Notes: generated from the letters alone by a model not told the origin. Shown: positions 22,926-38,300, counted from the first letter of the stretch. The stretch is 64,000 nucleotides of DNA from Brasenia schreberi (GCA_036023115.1 JAYKKT010000056.1:3822501-3886500), one strand, 5' to 3'. Translations and numbers: made by a program.

Positions 22926-25900
22926 TTAGGCAAAAATTTGCTGGATGGCGTTTTCAGCATTCCCATTGTATTGGGCTAGAAGTTGAATTGCATCAGACCG
23001 TGGCAATGCGAGAAACTCCTGCAAAAGAATTATCAAAAGAAAATTAACTCGTCAAAAGAAAATCCTAACCATGAAGCAGGATCGTGATTAAGGATATACA
23101 TGTATAGATGGGGATTGAACGTCCAGTAAGATGGGACACAACAGTAAACTATAGCATTTCTAACTAGTCCACATACATATGGGCTGAGGGTTTTGCAGAC
23201 CCCCTCAACAGGAACAAGAACAAATTATAAATATTCACAGTTTGCAAAAAACATCTCCTTGTTTTAGAACTTGCATGTTCATCGCCTGTGTCAAAGGGTG
23301 TGATCCTCCCAACCTCTAAATTTAACGTAAGATCTTGCACAGATAACATATACCCGGAGAGCCATCTATTTCAAATTGCACCAGAAAGATAAATAGCTCA
23401 ACCATTCATTTAACTTTTCATTAGCTGCATAAATAGTCAGTGTGCACGTGTGCCAACTTGAGAAGCCTTTATTCTGTTACGGTCATATCGATCCCTTCAT
23501 CATAATCCTGGCCATTAGCTATCCCACCCTAACTATTTTCCATAAAATATGAAGTTCTTATATAGGAAGTTCATTCCTGAAGCGAATAGTAAGCTCAGTC
23601 TCATATTCACTCAGGGGAATGTCTAAAAGATCGTTTTCCTCCACTCCTCATAAATGTGCTTACAGTATTCTCGTTGAATATATTTAGATATGGAAGCCCG
23701 TATACTTATTTAAAAGCTGTCACCGTAGTTCACGAAGATTCCTCCATATGCAGTGGCATTTAACTCCTGTGCGGCATGAGCACGTAACCACTACCTCACC
23801 ATATAAATAAATGTTGTCAGGTAACCCGAGAAAAGGTCTAAAAGCATTGGTAAAGAAATCTTTCAGCTTTGACTTGTCGGAGAGGTGCCACCGATAGCAT
23901 GAGTTCAGCGCATTTCTATTCAATCCAGATTTACATCCATCATTTAAATTTTCTCTAACCCATTCGTCCACTTTATTCTTCACTCTTCATTTTACATGCT
24001 AAGCTACTGCTCGTTTATTCAGAACATTGGCATTAACTGTCCACAACCTTATATAACCAAAACCTCTGATTGTTCACTCCTATCATGATTTCATGACCTC
24101 CCATGTTCAACAGATTGTACGTGCACAAAAGGTTTTTGAAGAATATTTAATGAAGCCAATAATATCAAGTGCATGTTTGCTTCACTAGTTACTTACATCA
24201 AACGAAGATGCTAAATAAGCAGAAAACAAAACAAAATATTCAGAAAAAAAATCATACTCACCATGACTTTAAGTATAGCAGCTTCCTCGCATATTACATC
24301 CCTTGATGAACCTTGGATCTGATCACCGTTGTCTGTTGTCCCTTTGTTACAAGAAATGGTAATCTGAGAACCATAACTCCCCGTACTAGAAGTGATTTTT
24401 GAATAAGCGTCAACAAATGAAGGACCATCAATTTCTTTCAACTGATCTATTTTCAGAAGCCCCTCAAAGCGGTCATGACACATTTGAAGCTTAAACCACT
24501 CGTCATGAGTGAAGAGTGTTGCCCTCACAATCTTCATAAGCTGTGGTTCTTCAATACCAAGGCTCCTACCAAGTGCATCCTATAAAGCATTGTTCAACTT
24601 AGGTACCGAACAAGCCTTATGTATATTTCTTTTATTATTGTCATTTTCTTGAAGGAACTGCTAGAGTAAACTCAATCATACAGAAAACGCCATTTAGATT
24701 GAAATTTGAAACAAAATAGATCCCCCTCTACATGAGAAAATGTGGTGCACGAATATAAAGTAACATCATCATGTAAATGATACCCATTGTCTCAGAGACT
24801 CCTTTATGAGAGACAGGTACCTGAAGTGATGTTGCAAGGTTGGACAGAGATATAGCTTTCACATGAACTTCTTCTTTTGGCCCCAGCAATGCTAACAAAG
24901 TCTCTTTCAACGGCTTCAGCAAAGCTGAATTATTTGCTGCAATAGGACCCAAATAAGAGGATGCTACTCCCAGAGCATTAGCATGCTCGCCACGTTCAAC
25001 CAGCTTCAGAAATTCGACCTGATAATAGTATCACAACTTTGTCAGCTCAATTAAAGAAACGAGTTCCATGCTTGCAATCCATTCAGATGCATATTTCACA
25101 TCTATAATTACCTGTTTCAAGTGAAACAAAAGAACAGGGTTTTGTTCAAAGAAGTGTGCATCCAACAAATTAATTTCTTCAACCACCTTTGTAGTCATTC
25201 CCATCCTAGCAAGTTCCTTGACCCTAAAGATTATGTCATACTTGTTTAGGTCTTCACTTTTCAAAACTCCGACACCAGCATTCTTTGCACCAACCTAGAC
25301 AATCAACAAATCCTCAATAAATCAAGAATTGAATTGTTAAAAACTATTTTTCCATGTTCATGAGCTTCTATACCGCATGATACGTTAAGCTTCCAGCACT
25401 ATCAGGTACAATATGATCTTTACTGTCCTGAGAAAGTATAGCCTCAGGGACAATGTCTTCTGGCCTGTCAATCCTGCCTTTCCATCTCTTGTGTCTGGTC
25501 CTCTCTCTGAATCCATGCCATACACAAGAAAGTCTTGTAGGAGGATTTTCAGTTTGGTTTGATTCACTGGTGCTGCAATTTTCCTGATCATCCATTATTT
25601 CATCTACAGACCTCAGTTCAGCATCAGGATTCCTTACACTCAAGGAAGAATTTGTTTCTGGCATACCTTCCTTATCAATTCCATCACAAGATGTATCCCC
25701 ATTCGAATGACATGTTTGTCGTTCCATGGTCAAAGAAGAACTTTCCTTAGAAGAGCTACATTCAACCTCTGTATCATGCATTTTTAGTCCTGAAAATAAT
25801 ATGGAAAAGTTTTCCAAATAAAACCTCCATGTTTCATGCTTATGAGAAGAGTCTACAATGCCATAATCAATCTCGTACCTGATGCTGATGTTGTTGCAAT

Positions 25901-28900
25901 ATCCAACAATCCTCGGTAGACACAATACTCATGAACAAGTTTATCAGCTAACGGTACATCCAGTTTCATCCGACAGAGCTCATTCTGTAAAGTGTAAACA
26001 AGTGAGATTTGTTATTCCAATACAATAGGACATAATGTCAAGCCAAATCCCTCCCTCCCGGATGGAGCCCATGTGCAGATGTGCCCACTTATTTTCATGA
26101 ATGATGACTGAATGATTGTGTGCGCACACATAAACTGCCAGTTTATAAGCCCAAGTGCAGTAAATGCACAGACTGGCGAAGAATTTGAAATGCTCCAGTG
26201 ACACGAACAGTCGTGCATGATATAAACTCACTAGAAGCAATAATACGAAGCAAAAACAAGCACCACATGACATAAAACTCACTAGAAGCAATCATTCAAA
26301 GCAAAAACAAGCAACAACTGACAGAAAAAGGTTGCTCAACATAGAAAATTCAAACAGCACCTGGAAAGCCCGAAATAGATCGCCTTTTGCATATCTTAAG
26401 CTATCAACTGCTTCTTGTCTTGAAAGTTGCACAGCATGAGCAAGGGCTTGTACATCCACCTGATATTATAAACATACAAGGATATAATTTTGCACAATGA
26501 AAACATAAGTAAACAAAGAAGATCCAGAACCTGTAACTCATGCCTCATCATAGGGTGGAGCCTCGAACAAACCCTCTTGTGGAGTTGCTGGTGGATCCCG
26601 CTCCTTAAGCAGAACGCGCTCAATAATATCTGAAATTGGTGATGCAACACCTTGTATGCAGCAAAACTCCTTATGTATGCTGAAAACAGAAGTAGCAGTA
26701 CCAAATTTTAAATCTTGGTCAGAACAGATCAAACATATTTCAGTATTTGAAGCAAACTGTCGCATACCTTACCAAGTACCTCAGAGTCATTGAGAAGAGG
26801 GGATCATAAGCCTGTAACTGATCTCGCAGAACCAAAGACAATGAAGCAGCTAGCTCAAGTCTCCTACTCTCAGACCACTGAAATAAACAGGGAAGCAATA
26901 TTGTATTAGTATCTACAAACCAAAGACAACAACAAAACCTGAGCAACAGAATAAAACGGTTGTAGCATTAACAGAAAAGAATGCTTCAACCAGAAGAAAT
27001 AATGCTATAAACAACAAAAAGCATCTTTCTTCCTCAAATATTATATGAAAAGACATATGAATCTTCAAGCTGTTCACTAGTTTTGTGCCATTATCATAAA
27101 ACCAACAGATGCGACCATAATTACCTAAAAACAACATCAATTATATCTAAGACACAGATATCACAATCTTCCCCGTATCACAGAAAAGTATATAGGAAAG
27201 CTATATTTACATTGAGCAATGTCCAATATTGGAAACTATGAACTTAAAGAAAAAACAATGAAACGTGAACTTAAGAAAGATGCATGAACAAAGAAGATAT
27301 AGCACAGACAACAGAAACCAAGTTACTTAAGTTTCCATTCAACAATACCTAGGGAGGTGCATGCAAATATGCCCATATAATGCATAAAAGCATTCGTGCA
27401 TTCATGGATTATCTATTGCAACATGGATGGTGAAAAGAACATAAATTTGAACCAGAAAATTTAGTAGAAAAGAACATAAATTTGAACCAGAAAATTTAGT
27501 ACAACCAAGATGACAATCATGTTCGCTGATTTTCCCATTTCAAATAGGCTTATCAAAATTAGCCAAGGCATACAAGAAATAGCTATACACGATGAACTGG
27601 ACATGAAGCTACAAGTAATTTGCAGCAGGTTCAGGTTGTAATTTCATCTTGATCAGATTTTTGAACAGTGGATCTTTCTGCATTAGTTAAAGATATGATA
27701 TTAATGTCAGGATACGTGATGTTTTGACAATATTTCACATCATATGATTTGCCTTTTCATATATGGCTCCTTTCAGTTCTGATGTATTATAATGCTAGAG
27801 GTACCTTGGTCCTCTGTGATGTTTTACTTACCATGGTACAGGTTGTAACCATGAAGGAGCAGTTCAACACACAAGACCTTGCCGGAATCACTCTTCTAGA
27901 TCCTCCTCATGACCTTGCTTAAAATTATATTCTGTTTATTAATTCGTCTGAGTTTTATCGCATAATGGCACTAGACATAATTTTCATGCAGAGCGATCTT
28001 TAAATTCTCATATAAAAAATACGTTTCCTCAAATAGCTTCAGACAGTTCACCATGTCTATCCTTCATGTTCTTCACAATTTGGTAATTTAAAATTTAAGC
28101 AGCACCAAATTTCTCAACCTGGAAGTGATATTACTCCTTTAATAAAAGAACTACAATACAACCTTCCATAGGCACTCTAATGGCTATTTACATGAAGAAA
28201 TTGATGAAAACCAGTGTTATCTGTATCGCACCGTATCGTATCGTGTACGATACAGGGTTGTGTATCGTAAAAGATAACTTATCGTGTCGTATCGTGCCAT
28301 ACAGCCTGTATCGCACGATACGGCCAAGGACCATTATAAAGGGTCTCTGGCCGAACGGAAACCCGCATTTTTGCGGGTTTCTGTGGTTTTTTCAGAGCTC
28401 TCCAAGCTTCCCTAGCATGATTCTTTTCCTCCTTAATGTTAAAGGCTCCAAAAACGTGTTCTACGGTGTCCGTACAAGCCTCCTAACTTAGATTTTGGTA
28501 TATTTTTAGTGTTTTTCTTCATTTTTTCCTTTGTATTTGTTGTTTTTTTGTGTTATTTGTATTTTTCTTTTTGTGAATGACAAAATATGAAGTTATTAAG
28601 TGTGTGGATATGATTTTTATTGCATTCATGAAGTGGGAGACACTCTATTTGAGTGTTATTTGAAGATTGGGGATTTACGAAGTATTTTTATTTTTAGATT
28701 TTTTATTGAATTAAAGTGCTCAATTGATATGACAGGAAGGGGTGTTAGAGATTCCCATTCTCGGTCTAATGATCCAGCATAACAGTGGGGTACACTAGTT
28801 GAGGGTTCCAGATTGAAGATAAGATGTTTATTTTGTGAGAGGGTTAGTGGTGGAATTTCACGATTGAAACACCACATAGCAGGGACTAGAAAAGAAGTTG

Positions 28901-31900
28901 CTCCTTGCACGGGCAGAGTTAGAAGTTTGTCAGAAGGCATTAAATGACAATGTCTTCAGATGATTCAAAGTATAAAAGAGAGGAGACAACAAAAGGATGA
29001 TTTGGAGATGTTTCAAGAAGATGACGATGATGTTATTGGATTCACTGATAGTATTCCTTCATATGCCAAAATAGAGATTGGTAGTAGCAATTCTCGACCA
29101 CCAAACAGGGAAAAGTGGGTTGCTGAAGATTTTGGAAGTGGTAGAAGAGGAAGCTCAAGAAGGAATAGAGGAAGAGTTACTTCTAGCATACATTCATTTT
29201 TTCCTCCTACCACTACACCTGGTACTCAACCTGAAATTTGTGCTGCTATGGCTTCAGAACAACTGCATGATCAGGCAGACCTTGCAGTGGGGAGATGGTT
29301 TTATGATGCATGCATTCCATTTAATACAACAAACAATTTTCATTTTCAAGCAATGGCAGATGCAATTGCTAACATTGGTCCAGGATACAAGATGCCCTCC
29401 TATCAGAAGTTGAGAGGAAAGATATTAGATAAGACCATCATTGAAGTGCAAGAATATTGTTTGACTTTGAGAGAGTCATGGAAGGAGACAGGATGCACTA
29501 TCATGGCAAATGGATGGACAGAGAGGCAATGAAGGACTTTGCTAAACTTTCTTTTCTACTGTCCTAAAGGATTTATATTTTTTGAGACCTCTAGACATGT
29601 CAGAGGAGAGGCATACTGTAGAGATCTTATGGCAAGAATTTGATAAGGTGATATGCGAGGTTAGGCTAGAGAATGTAGTCCAATTGATTACAGATAATGC
29701 AGCTAACTTCAAAGCTGTTGGAAAGGAGTTAGCTGATACTTATGGGACTTTTTATTGGACACCATGCACAACCCATTCTTTAGATCTCATCCTTGAGGAT
29801 ATTGGTGAGATAGATGAGATAAAGGCAGCAAGTGAGTGTTGCCAATATATCACCAAATTCATCTACAACCATGCATTTGTATTGTATATGATGAGGAGAT
29901 ATACAGATGGTGCAGAGCTTCTTCGTACAGTTGCAACTCGGTTTGCAACTAACTTCTTATCTGTACAGAGTATTGTAAGACAGAAGCAAGCACTAAAGAA
30001 AATGTTCTCCTCAGATGAGTGACAATAACTTGCCGAGTTGCCTCAGAATAGAAGAAACAGAAAGTTGAATGAGATTTTCGAGAGTCTTCAGGAGTACATT
30101 TTGGAATACATGTGTTAGATTATTGAGTATTACATATCCATTAGTAAAGGTTTTGAGATTGGTTGATAGCGAGGAGAAACCATCTATGGGCTACCTTTAT
30201 GAAGCCATGGATAGGGCAAAAGAAGCAATTAGAAATAATTTTAATGGAAAAAAGAGAGATTACGTGCCTGTGTGGAAAATTATTGATAATAGATGGAATA
30301 AACAATTGCATCAGCCTATTCATGCAGCAACATATTATTTAAACCCATCATTCAGGTACTCAGCAAGCTTCAAAGGGGACGGTGAGGTTAATCGAGGCAT
30401 CATTGATTGTATAGACAGATTAGTCCCTAATGAGAGTACAACAGATGCTGTACATTGAGAGATGGAGATATATGATAATGCTCTTCACTTGATGGGTTTG
30501 CCTGTAGCAATTCGCAACCGCACTACTATGCGTTCAGGTAAATTATTTATCTTTGTATTTAAGTTTCTTAAATAAATACATCTTATATTATTGTGGATTA
30601 TGTCTCTAATGTTTACCTTTTTCTGCAGATGTTTGGTGGAAATTGGAATAGGTTTGGAAGTGATTGCCCAAACCTTAGGGTTTTTGCAGTAAGAGTTTTG
30701 AGTCAAACCTGTAGTGCAACTGGTTGTGAAAAGAATCAGAGTATCTTTGAACACATCCATACAAAAAAGCGCAACAGGTTGGAACATAAGCGACTCAATG
30801 ACTTAGTTTTTATTCGTTGTAACATGCGGCTTCGCGAAAGGTAATGTTGTATTAGTTAGTACTTAAAGGTTCAATTCAATATATTGTTTGACTTCAATTG
30901 TTAATATTATTTACTAATTGCTTGTCTTTCTTTCTTGTAGGCAATTAAAAAAAGTAAATAAAGAAGAAAGCCAATTTGATCCAATAAGTTTGGATAATTT
31001 TGATATATTAGAAGACTGGATTATAGAAGATAGTAAAGAAAATGCCCTCCTAACTGAAGAAGACATTCCATGGATTAATTTAGAATGAGCGTAACAACAT
31101 TATCAAGGAGATAAAGATTTTGATTTTTAAGCAGAAGGTGGTGATGATGATGATGAGGATCTTCAGCAAGGAGAAGATGAAGATTATTTAGTTGATGATC
31201 CTTATTACAATATGTAAAATGTAAATGTATTTCATTTTTTGCTTCAAAATATGTAAATTTGGATGCAATTGTTCAATGTTGAATGCTCAATATGTAATAA
31301 ACTTTGCATTATTTTTTCTATATTTTTTGGATTTTTACTAATTTTTCTTGATTTTTTAAATATATTTTTATTTTTTTAATATTAAAGTACAATACGATAC
31401 GCCCGTATCGTAGAGCCCAGCGATACGCGTCAAACAACACTGATGAAAACAGGATATCTTCTTTACTTATAACACCCATAATAAGCAATATGGGGAATAG
31501 AGACCCAATTGGTGGACTAGATTGCATCCATCACTCACACACCATTATAAATCAGCTGAAGTGCTTCAATGGCAAACTTTCAGTCTCAAAAGTTACAACA
31601 GCTTTAACTGCAAGACAATTTCCAAGGTGAATTGAATGCAATGATGTACAACTCACTCTTGTTTAGAATTATGCCAAGAGTACTTCAAATGACTAAAGAA
31701 CCATCGGCAACTTCAAAAGGAGAGGAGCATATACCTAGAGGACTGGTGTCGGTGTCTTTCAAAACAAAAGACTAGTGCCACTATGAAATATCAACTCCAA
31801 TAAGGCCACCAACAATGAATTTCATTGGGTTGGACTCAGATATGAATGTGATTAGTAAAATTTGGTAAGTGAAACAAGAAAATTTGAGTTTGGATCCATA

Positions 31901-34900
31901 TTTTGGTTTCTCATTTTTCATATACAAGTTGGAATCCAAATAGAAATGAATCCAGCCCATCACGAATAAGTTTCCCAACTTCACATACAGAACTTTTTCA
32001 GTTGACTCAAAATCTCATTATGTTGGAAAGAGTGATGCGCCAGTCACACAAGCCAAAGCACTTGACATCCTCAATGTCAACCGTTTTCCACACTGAACAA
32101 GAGAAGAGTCAATACCAACTTCAAAACCCCAGCTTAAAAGTTTCAATTGTACCAAAGTTTGTCCCTTTTTAATCTCCACCAATCCACAAGATCATATACA
32201 TGCTGTTCATAAATTATAGCCACTCAATTACTTGGAAGTAACTTACTCAGCTTGTGGATAGAAGGCGAATCTTGTTAATAGCATTCATTTCCAGTATTAT
32301 GAACTCGTGCTACAACTACAGAATAACAAGAATTTTCTGTCTTAGGATATTATGAAAGTTCCTTGTTTAGGAATCAGAACCTGTCCATGTGCTAGATGTT
32401 GGATGGAAACTCTGTCATTCATTTCCTTCACTAGTTTGCCCGGGTGACTTGGTTTGCACAACCCATCGACTCTTCCTTTTGGACTGCATTAAGTCATGCA
32501 GGAGGCATCCACTCTTAGTAAAAGAACGACCATTGGAACTTCACATTTGGATGTTCGTTCTTACTGCTCATGGTGGTGCAGGCGGCTAGAGTGAAGGTTG
32601 CAGGTCAATGGCTGGCTATGGCTGGGGACCAGCTTCCACCATCTATAATCACATCAGACACCTTCCTGACTATGGATATCTAAGATGTTGGTTTGGAACC
32701 AATCATCATTGCCCAGCATACGAGGAGTGATGATCTTTCAATCCAACGGTTACCTCACCAAATCATCATTGCCCAGCATACGAGGAGTGATGATCTTTCA
32801 ATCCAACGGTTACCTCACCAAACACACAGGTCCATCTATATCAGTGTTGCAATACAGGTTCTAGCCATAGAAAAAGGTCATACAAAAGATCCTCTATTTT
32901 CCTAATATAAACCAAGCAGGTTTTCAAAGTTACGAGAAATCAATTTCACCTGATTTTCATACCAATGAACTTTTCATTTATTTATTATTTTATGGGGAAA
33001 ATGAATCTAGTTGCAGATAGTGGTGGCAAAACTTAACTCTGCCACAAATATAGTGTTCCAGGACAGAGTAGAACCAACAATAAGAGGAAAACAGAAAATC
33101 AAAGTGGGTTCTGCTGATCAAGAGCTCAATTTGATTTCTTTCCACTAATGAAAATTGAGAAAATTTGGATCGTGTGTGCCTTAAGACCCTATTTGTAAAT
33201 TATAACCCAGTAAACCACCAAGTCTTGAGTAGTCAACATGACTACCACAACCTTGTAATCGCATTTGTCATCAACATCATTATTTCAAAGCCCACAAATA
33301 CACTCTAAGAGTAAGGTTGCTGAAAATTTGTTGGAATGACGATTAGACCCAAATAAAGGTGGTATACTCTCCTCATTTGATTTGTAGAGGGTAAACTAGC
33401 TAGGAAGATCGAGCTGGTAAAATACCTAGCTGAAGGTTCCTAACAAGCAGTGGTCTTATTGGATGGATAACCCTGTAGAAAGAGGCAACTGATATGATTC
33501 CTGACAAACAGCATACCCATGTATGGCATCCTTCGAGGATGAGACATTTTGCTGCCCAAGTTGTGTACAAGGCACATCCACTCACTTTTCCCCAACCAGT
33601 GCAGTTCTGGTAAACACCACAGTCCACCAGCACAAAGCCCAGCACTGCTAAACTCCTGTTAGTGGTGACTCGGAACAAGCATGGACAGGAACATACTAGA
33701 GTTCTGGCAATACACATGTTACCCGGAAGGCCACGAAAGTTCTACTGCCAATGTTCAGTTTAATGCATGATACGAACTCTGGTGGAGCAACCCAATCTTT
33801 GTAAATGTTAAGTTCCATCCGCCGTGATAGAATTAGAGGACACTCTACAGGCCAACTGGATAGACAATATTTCATCTGCATAAAGAAGAAACATCAAGGG
33901 GCTGACATGGCATTTGTCACAATCTCCATCACCATTTCATCATTAGCACATGATTAATGTAGGCTTAATGCCCACAAAAACAAACAACAACTAAGCCTTT
34001 TCCCATACTAGACAGGATCGGCTACATGGATTCTTTGTTTTCACATGGCCCTATCATGTGCCATGTTGGCAGTTAACTCACAATAAGCTAAATCATTCTT
34101 TATTGTTTCTTTCCAACACTTTTGTGGTCGTCCTCTACCCCTTTTAATACTTTCAAAATCTAGTTTTTATACATTCTTACAGGTGCTTCTTTTGATCTTC
34201 TTTCTATATGTCCAAACCATCTTAAACGATATTCTCGCATTTTATCCTCTATTGGTGTCACTCCTAATTTGTTTATAATAACCTCGTATGACCACTCATC
34301 CATCTCAACATCTTCATTTGTGTCACAGACATCTTTTGTACATGTTGATGATTAACTACCCAACACTCATAACCATAAAACATGGCAAGTCTAATTGTTG
34401 CTCTATAATATTTACCTTTTCACTTTAATGGTATCTTCTTATCACAAAGAATACCTAATTCTCCTCTCCATTTTAACCAACCAACATTAATTCTATGCGT
34501 AACATCTCCATGAATTCTAACATCATTCTAAAAAATTGACCCTAGGTATTTAAAACTTTCCTTTTGGAGGATGCAATGTGTGCCAATTTTAATTTCTATG
34601 TCCTCTAAAGTAACCAAATCATCAAACTTACATTCCATATATTCTGTCTTTGTTCTACTAAGTCGAAAGCTTTTACTTTCTAATGTTTCTCTCCATAGTT
34701 CCAATTTTCTATTAACTTTTTCCTTAGACTCCTTCACTAACACAATGTCATCCACAAATAACATACACCAAGGTACTTCATCTTGAATATGTTTTGTTAA
34801 CTCAACAATCACCATTATAAATAAGCTATGTCACACGGGTGCGGGTGCAGGTCCGGGATAGGGCAAATTTCAAATATTTTGGGTGCGACGACACGGCTAG

Positions 34901-35311
34901 GGTATATAATATTATATATAATATTCAAGCTACAACAAGTGAGACATCAATTAACATAAGTATATCACAATAGTAAGTACACAACTTTATATTAAAGCAA
35001 AACACATAAACTGTATACAACTACGAATTTCATCATAATACACAAATCAATCTTCACTATCCGGACCCATTTATCCAAAAAGACCCGAACTTCAAAATCG
35101 ATACCAGATTTTGAAGCGTGGAATATCCACACAAAAGGAAGCGAAGAAGGTCCGCGTTGAGATATTTTTCTATGTTCATCGATGGAGTTTCATGGGAGAT
35201 GATGGAAGACAAGCCGAATGAGCATTTTGAAAACTATGGTGAGGTAACTCAGGTAGTCATCATGGGAGATAAGGTCACGAGTGGACTAAGAGGCTTCGAT
35301 ACCGTGAGTTA

Positions 35312-35351
<40 letters not shown>

Positions 35352-38300
35352 TTTTGCCATGTCGCACCGACACGGTGTCAGTGTCGGTGTCGCACCTGTG
35401 TCGAGGTCGACACTCCACCTCTTAGAAGTGTCTGTGTGACTTAGTAAATAAGTATGGACTTAAAGTTGATCCTTGATATAACCCAATATTAACTTCAAAG
35501 AAGTTTGTCATTCTTTCATGAGTCCTCACACATGTTTTTGCACCATCGTACATGTCTCTTATAAGGTTTATGTATGCCAATGGGATACCATTTTTTTCAC
35601 GGTTTATAAGGTTTATGTACCCAAACCACTGAATTTGACTGGCCTTGGTCTTGACTCATTCAACTCATCCACAAATCAACATTTGTAGCTATTTTTGTAT
35701 CAATTTCTGTATCTTAATGCAGTTTCCTTCTCTACAAATAGATGGACCAGAGCCCAATTACAAAATCTTGATGCAGGTTTTGTACGACTCTTTTGAATGG
35801 TATGCTTATTAGCAAATGCATTTGTGATCAAGGGAACTTTTATTAAAAGGCTGGTTTTAGACGGGAAACATTTTAATGAACTTCATATACATCAATAACT
35901 TTGGCATATGCTAGGTAGTTAAGCTTTGCTTCTTTTCCATCTTGCCTCCACTTGACGTTAATTTAGATGAACATTAGCCATGTGAAATTGACATTTTTTT
36001 CTGGTCAATAAGTAGCTGAATTTAACTATATTAATCCTGTAGTTGTCATTTACTCTTTGCAAATTATTAGGATCATTTATAACTTTTTAGGTTTTCTTAC
36101 AATTTTCATATGGAAAAGGACGGCAGCCCCAAGGGGGTTTAGCACATTAGAAATTTAGAACCTACTACCAGCACAATCCAATGCCCAACATAGGAAGTAA
36201 GGGTGTAACATTAGTCCTAGCCCGACAGTTCTATGTCAAGTTATTCCAAGTTCCTATTGCTTCCATTCAGCAGATTTCATTGACACAACAACAACAACAA
36301 CAACAACAACTAAGCCTTTTTCCATACTAGACGGGGTCGGCTACATGGATTCTTTGTTTCCACAGATCTCTATCGTGTGCCATGTTAGCAGTTAACTCCC
36401 AATAAGCTAGATCATTCTTTATTGTTTCTTTCCAACACTTTTGTGGTCGTCCTCTACCTCTTTTAATACTTTCCAAATTTAGTTTTTCTAACCTTCTTAC
36501 AGGTTCTTCTTTTGATCTTCTTTCTATATGTCCAAACCATCTTAAACGATGTTCTCTCATTTATCCTCTATTGGTGCCACTCCTAATTTGTTTCTAATAA
36601 CCTCATTATGTATACGGTCTTTTCTTGTATGACCACTCATCCATCTCAACATCTTCATTTCTGTCACAGACATCTTTTGTACATGTTGATGATTAACTGC
36701 CCAACACTCAGAACCATAAAACATGGCAGGCCTAACAGCTGCTCTATAATATTTACCTTTTAATTTTAATGGTATCTTCTTATCACAAAGAATACCTGAT
36801 GCTCCTCTCTATTTTAACCAACCAGCATTAATTCTATGTGTAACATCTCCATCAATTCTTCCATCACTTTGAAAAATTGACCCTAGGTATTTAAAACTTT
36901 CTTTTTGAGGAATGCAATGTGTGCCAATTTTAATTTCTATGTCCTCTGAAGTAGCCAAATGATCAAACTTACATTCCATATATTCTGTCTTTGTTCTACT
37001 AAGTCGGAGGCCTTTGTTTTCTAATGTTTCTCTCCATAGTTCCAATTTTCTATTAACTTTTTCCTTAGATTCCTCCACTAATACAATGTCATCTGCAAAT
37101 AACATACACCAAGGTACTTCATCTTGAATATGTTTTGTTAACTCATCCATCACCATTATAAATAAGTATGGACTTAAAGTTGATCCTTGATGTAACCCAA
37201 TATTAACTTCAAAGAAGTCTGTCGTTCCTTCATGAGTCCTCACACATGTTTTTGCACCATCATACATGTCTCTTATAAGGTTAATATATGTCAATGGGAT
37301 ACCTCTTTTTTCCAAAGTTCTCCAAAGAACCTCCCTTGGTACCCTATCATAAGCTTTTTCTAGATCAATAAATATCATGTGAAGGTCTTTCTTTTTTGCT
37401 CTAAAATGTTCCATAAGACGTCTCAAAAGGTGAATCGCTTCAATAGTAGATATACCTGGCATAAATCCAAATTGGTTCTCTGTTGTACTTGATACTTGTC
37501 TTAACCTACGTTCGATAATTCTTTCCCATAATTTCATAGTATGACTCATTAACTTGATACCTCGATAATTCGCACAATTTTGAATGTCTCCCTTGTTCTT
37601 ATATACGGGTATAAGTGTACTTGCTCTCCATTCCTCGGGCATCTTTTGGTTTTTCCATATTTCATTTAATAGTCTTGTGAGCCAAGTGATTCCTATTTCT
37701 CCTACTATTTTCCAAACTTCTATAGGAATATTATCTGGTCCTACCGATTTACCACTCTTCATATGTTTAAGAGCCTCTTTGACTTCATTCTTTTGAATAC
37801 GTCGGTAGAAATTGTGGTTTATATACTTTTCTGACTTGGCTAAATCTCCTAAACTAATACTAACATCTTTATTTTCATTAAAAAGATTATAAAAATAGTT
37901 TTTCCATCTATTTCTTATATCATCATTTGCCACTAGAATTTTTTCATCCTCGTCTTTTATGCATCTAACATAATTAAGATCTTTAGTTTTCTTATCTCTA
38001 GCCCTAGCTATCCTAAAAATATCTCTTTCACCCTCTTTTGAGTTGAGTTTTTTATATAAGTCCTCCCAAATCTTAGCTTTTGCTTCACTAACGGCCTTTT
38101 TTGCTTCCTTTTTTGCTTTCTTATAAGCTTCTAAAGTTTCACTAGTTTTCTTAGCATAATGTAATTTGTAACATGCCCTCTTTGCCTTGATTTTATTTTG
38201 TACTACTTCACTCCACCACCAAGCTTCTTTTTGTGCCGGTACACCTCCCTTAGATACCCCTAACACATCTTTCGCCACTTTCCTAATATGTATAGCCATA

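Noticed and set aside
25368..25925. A separate 185-residue gene beginning [10 protein letters not shown]
   Set aside because: It is exon 8 plus a read-through of the short intron 7; phase and splice sites place it in the CTLH gene.
32693..32905. 70-residue frame with a repeated segment
   Set aside because: The protein repeat simply reflects the 60-bp DNA duplication; no other coding sign.
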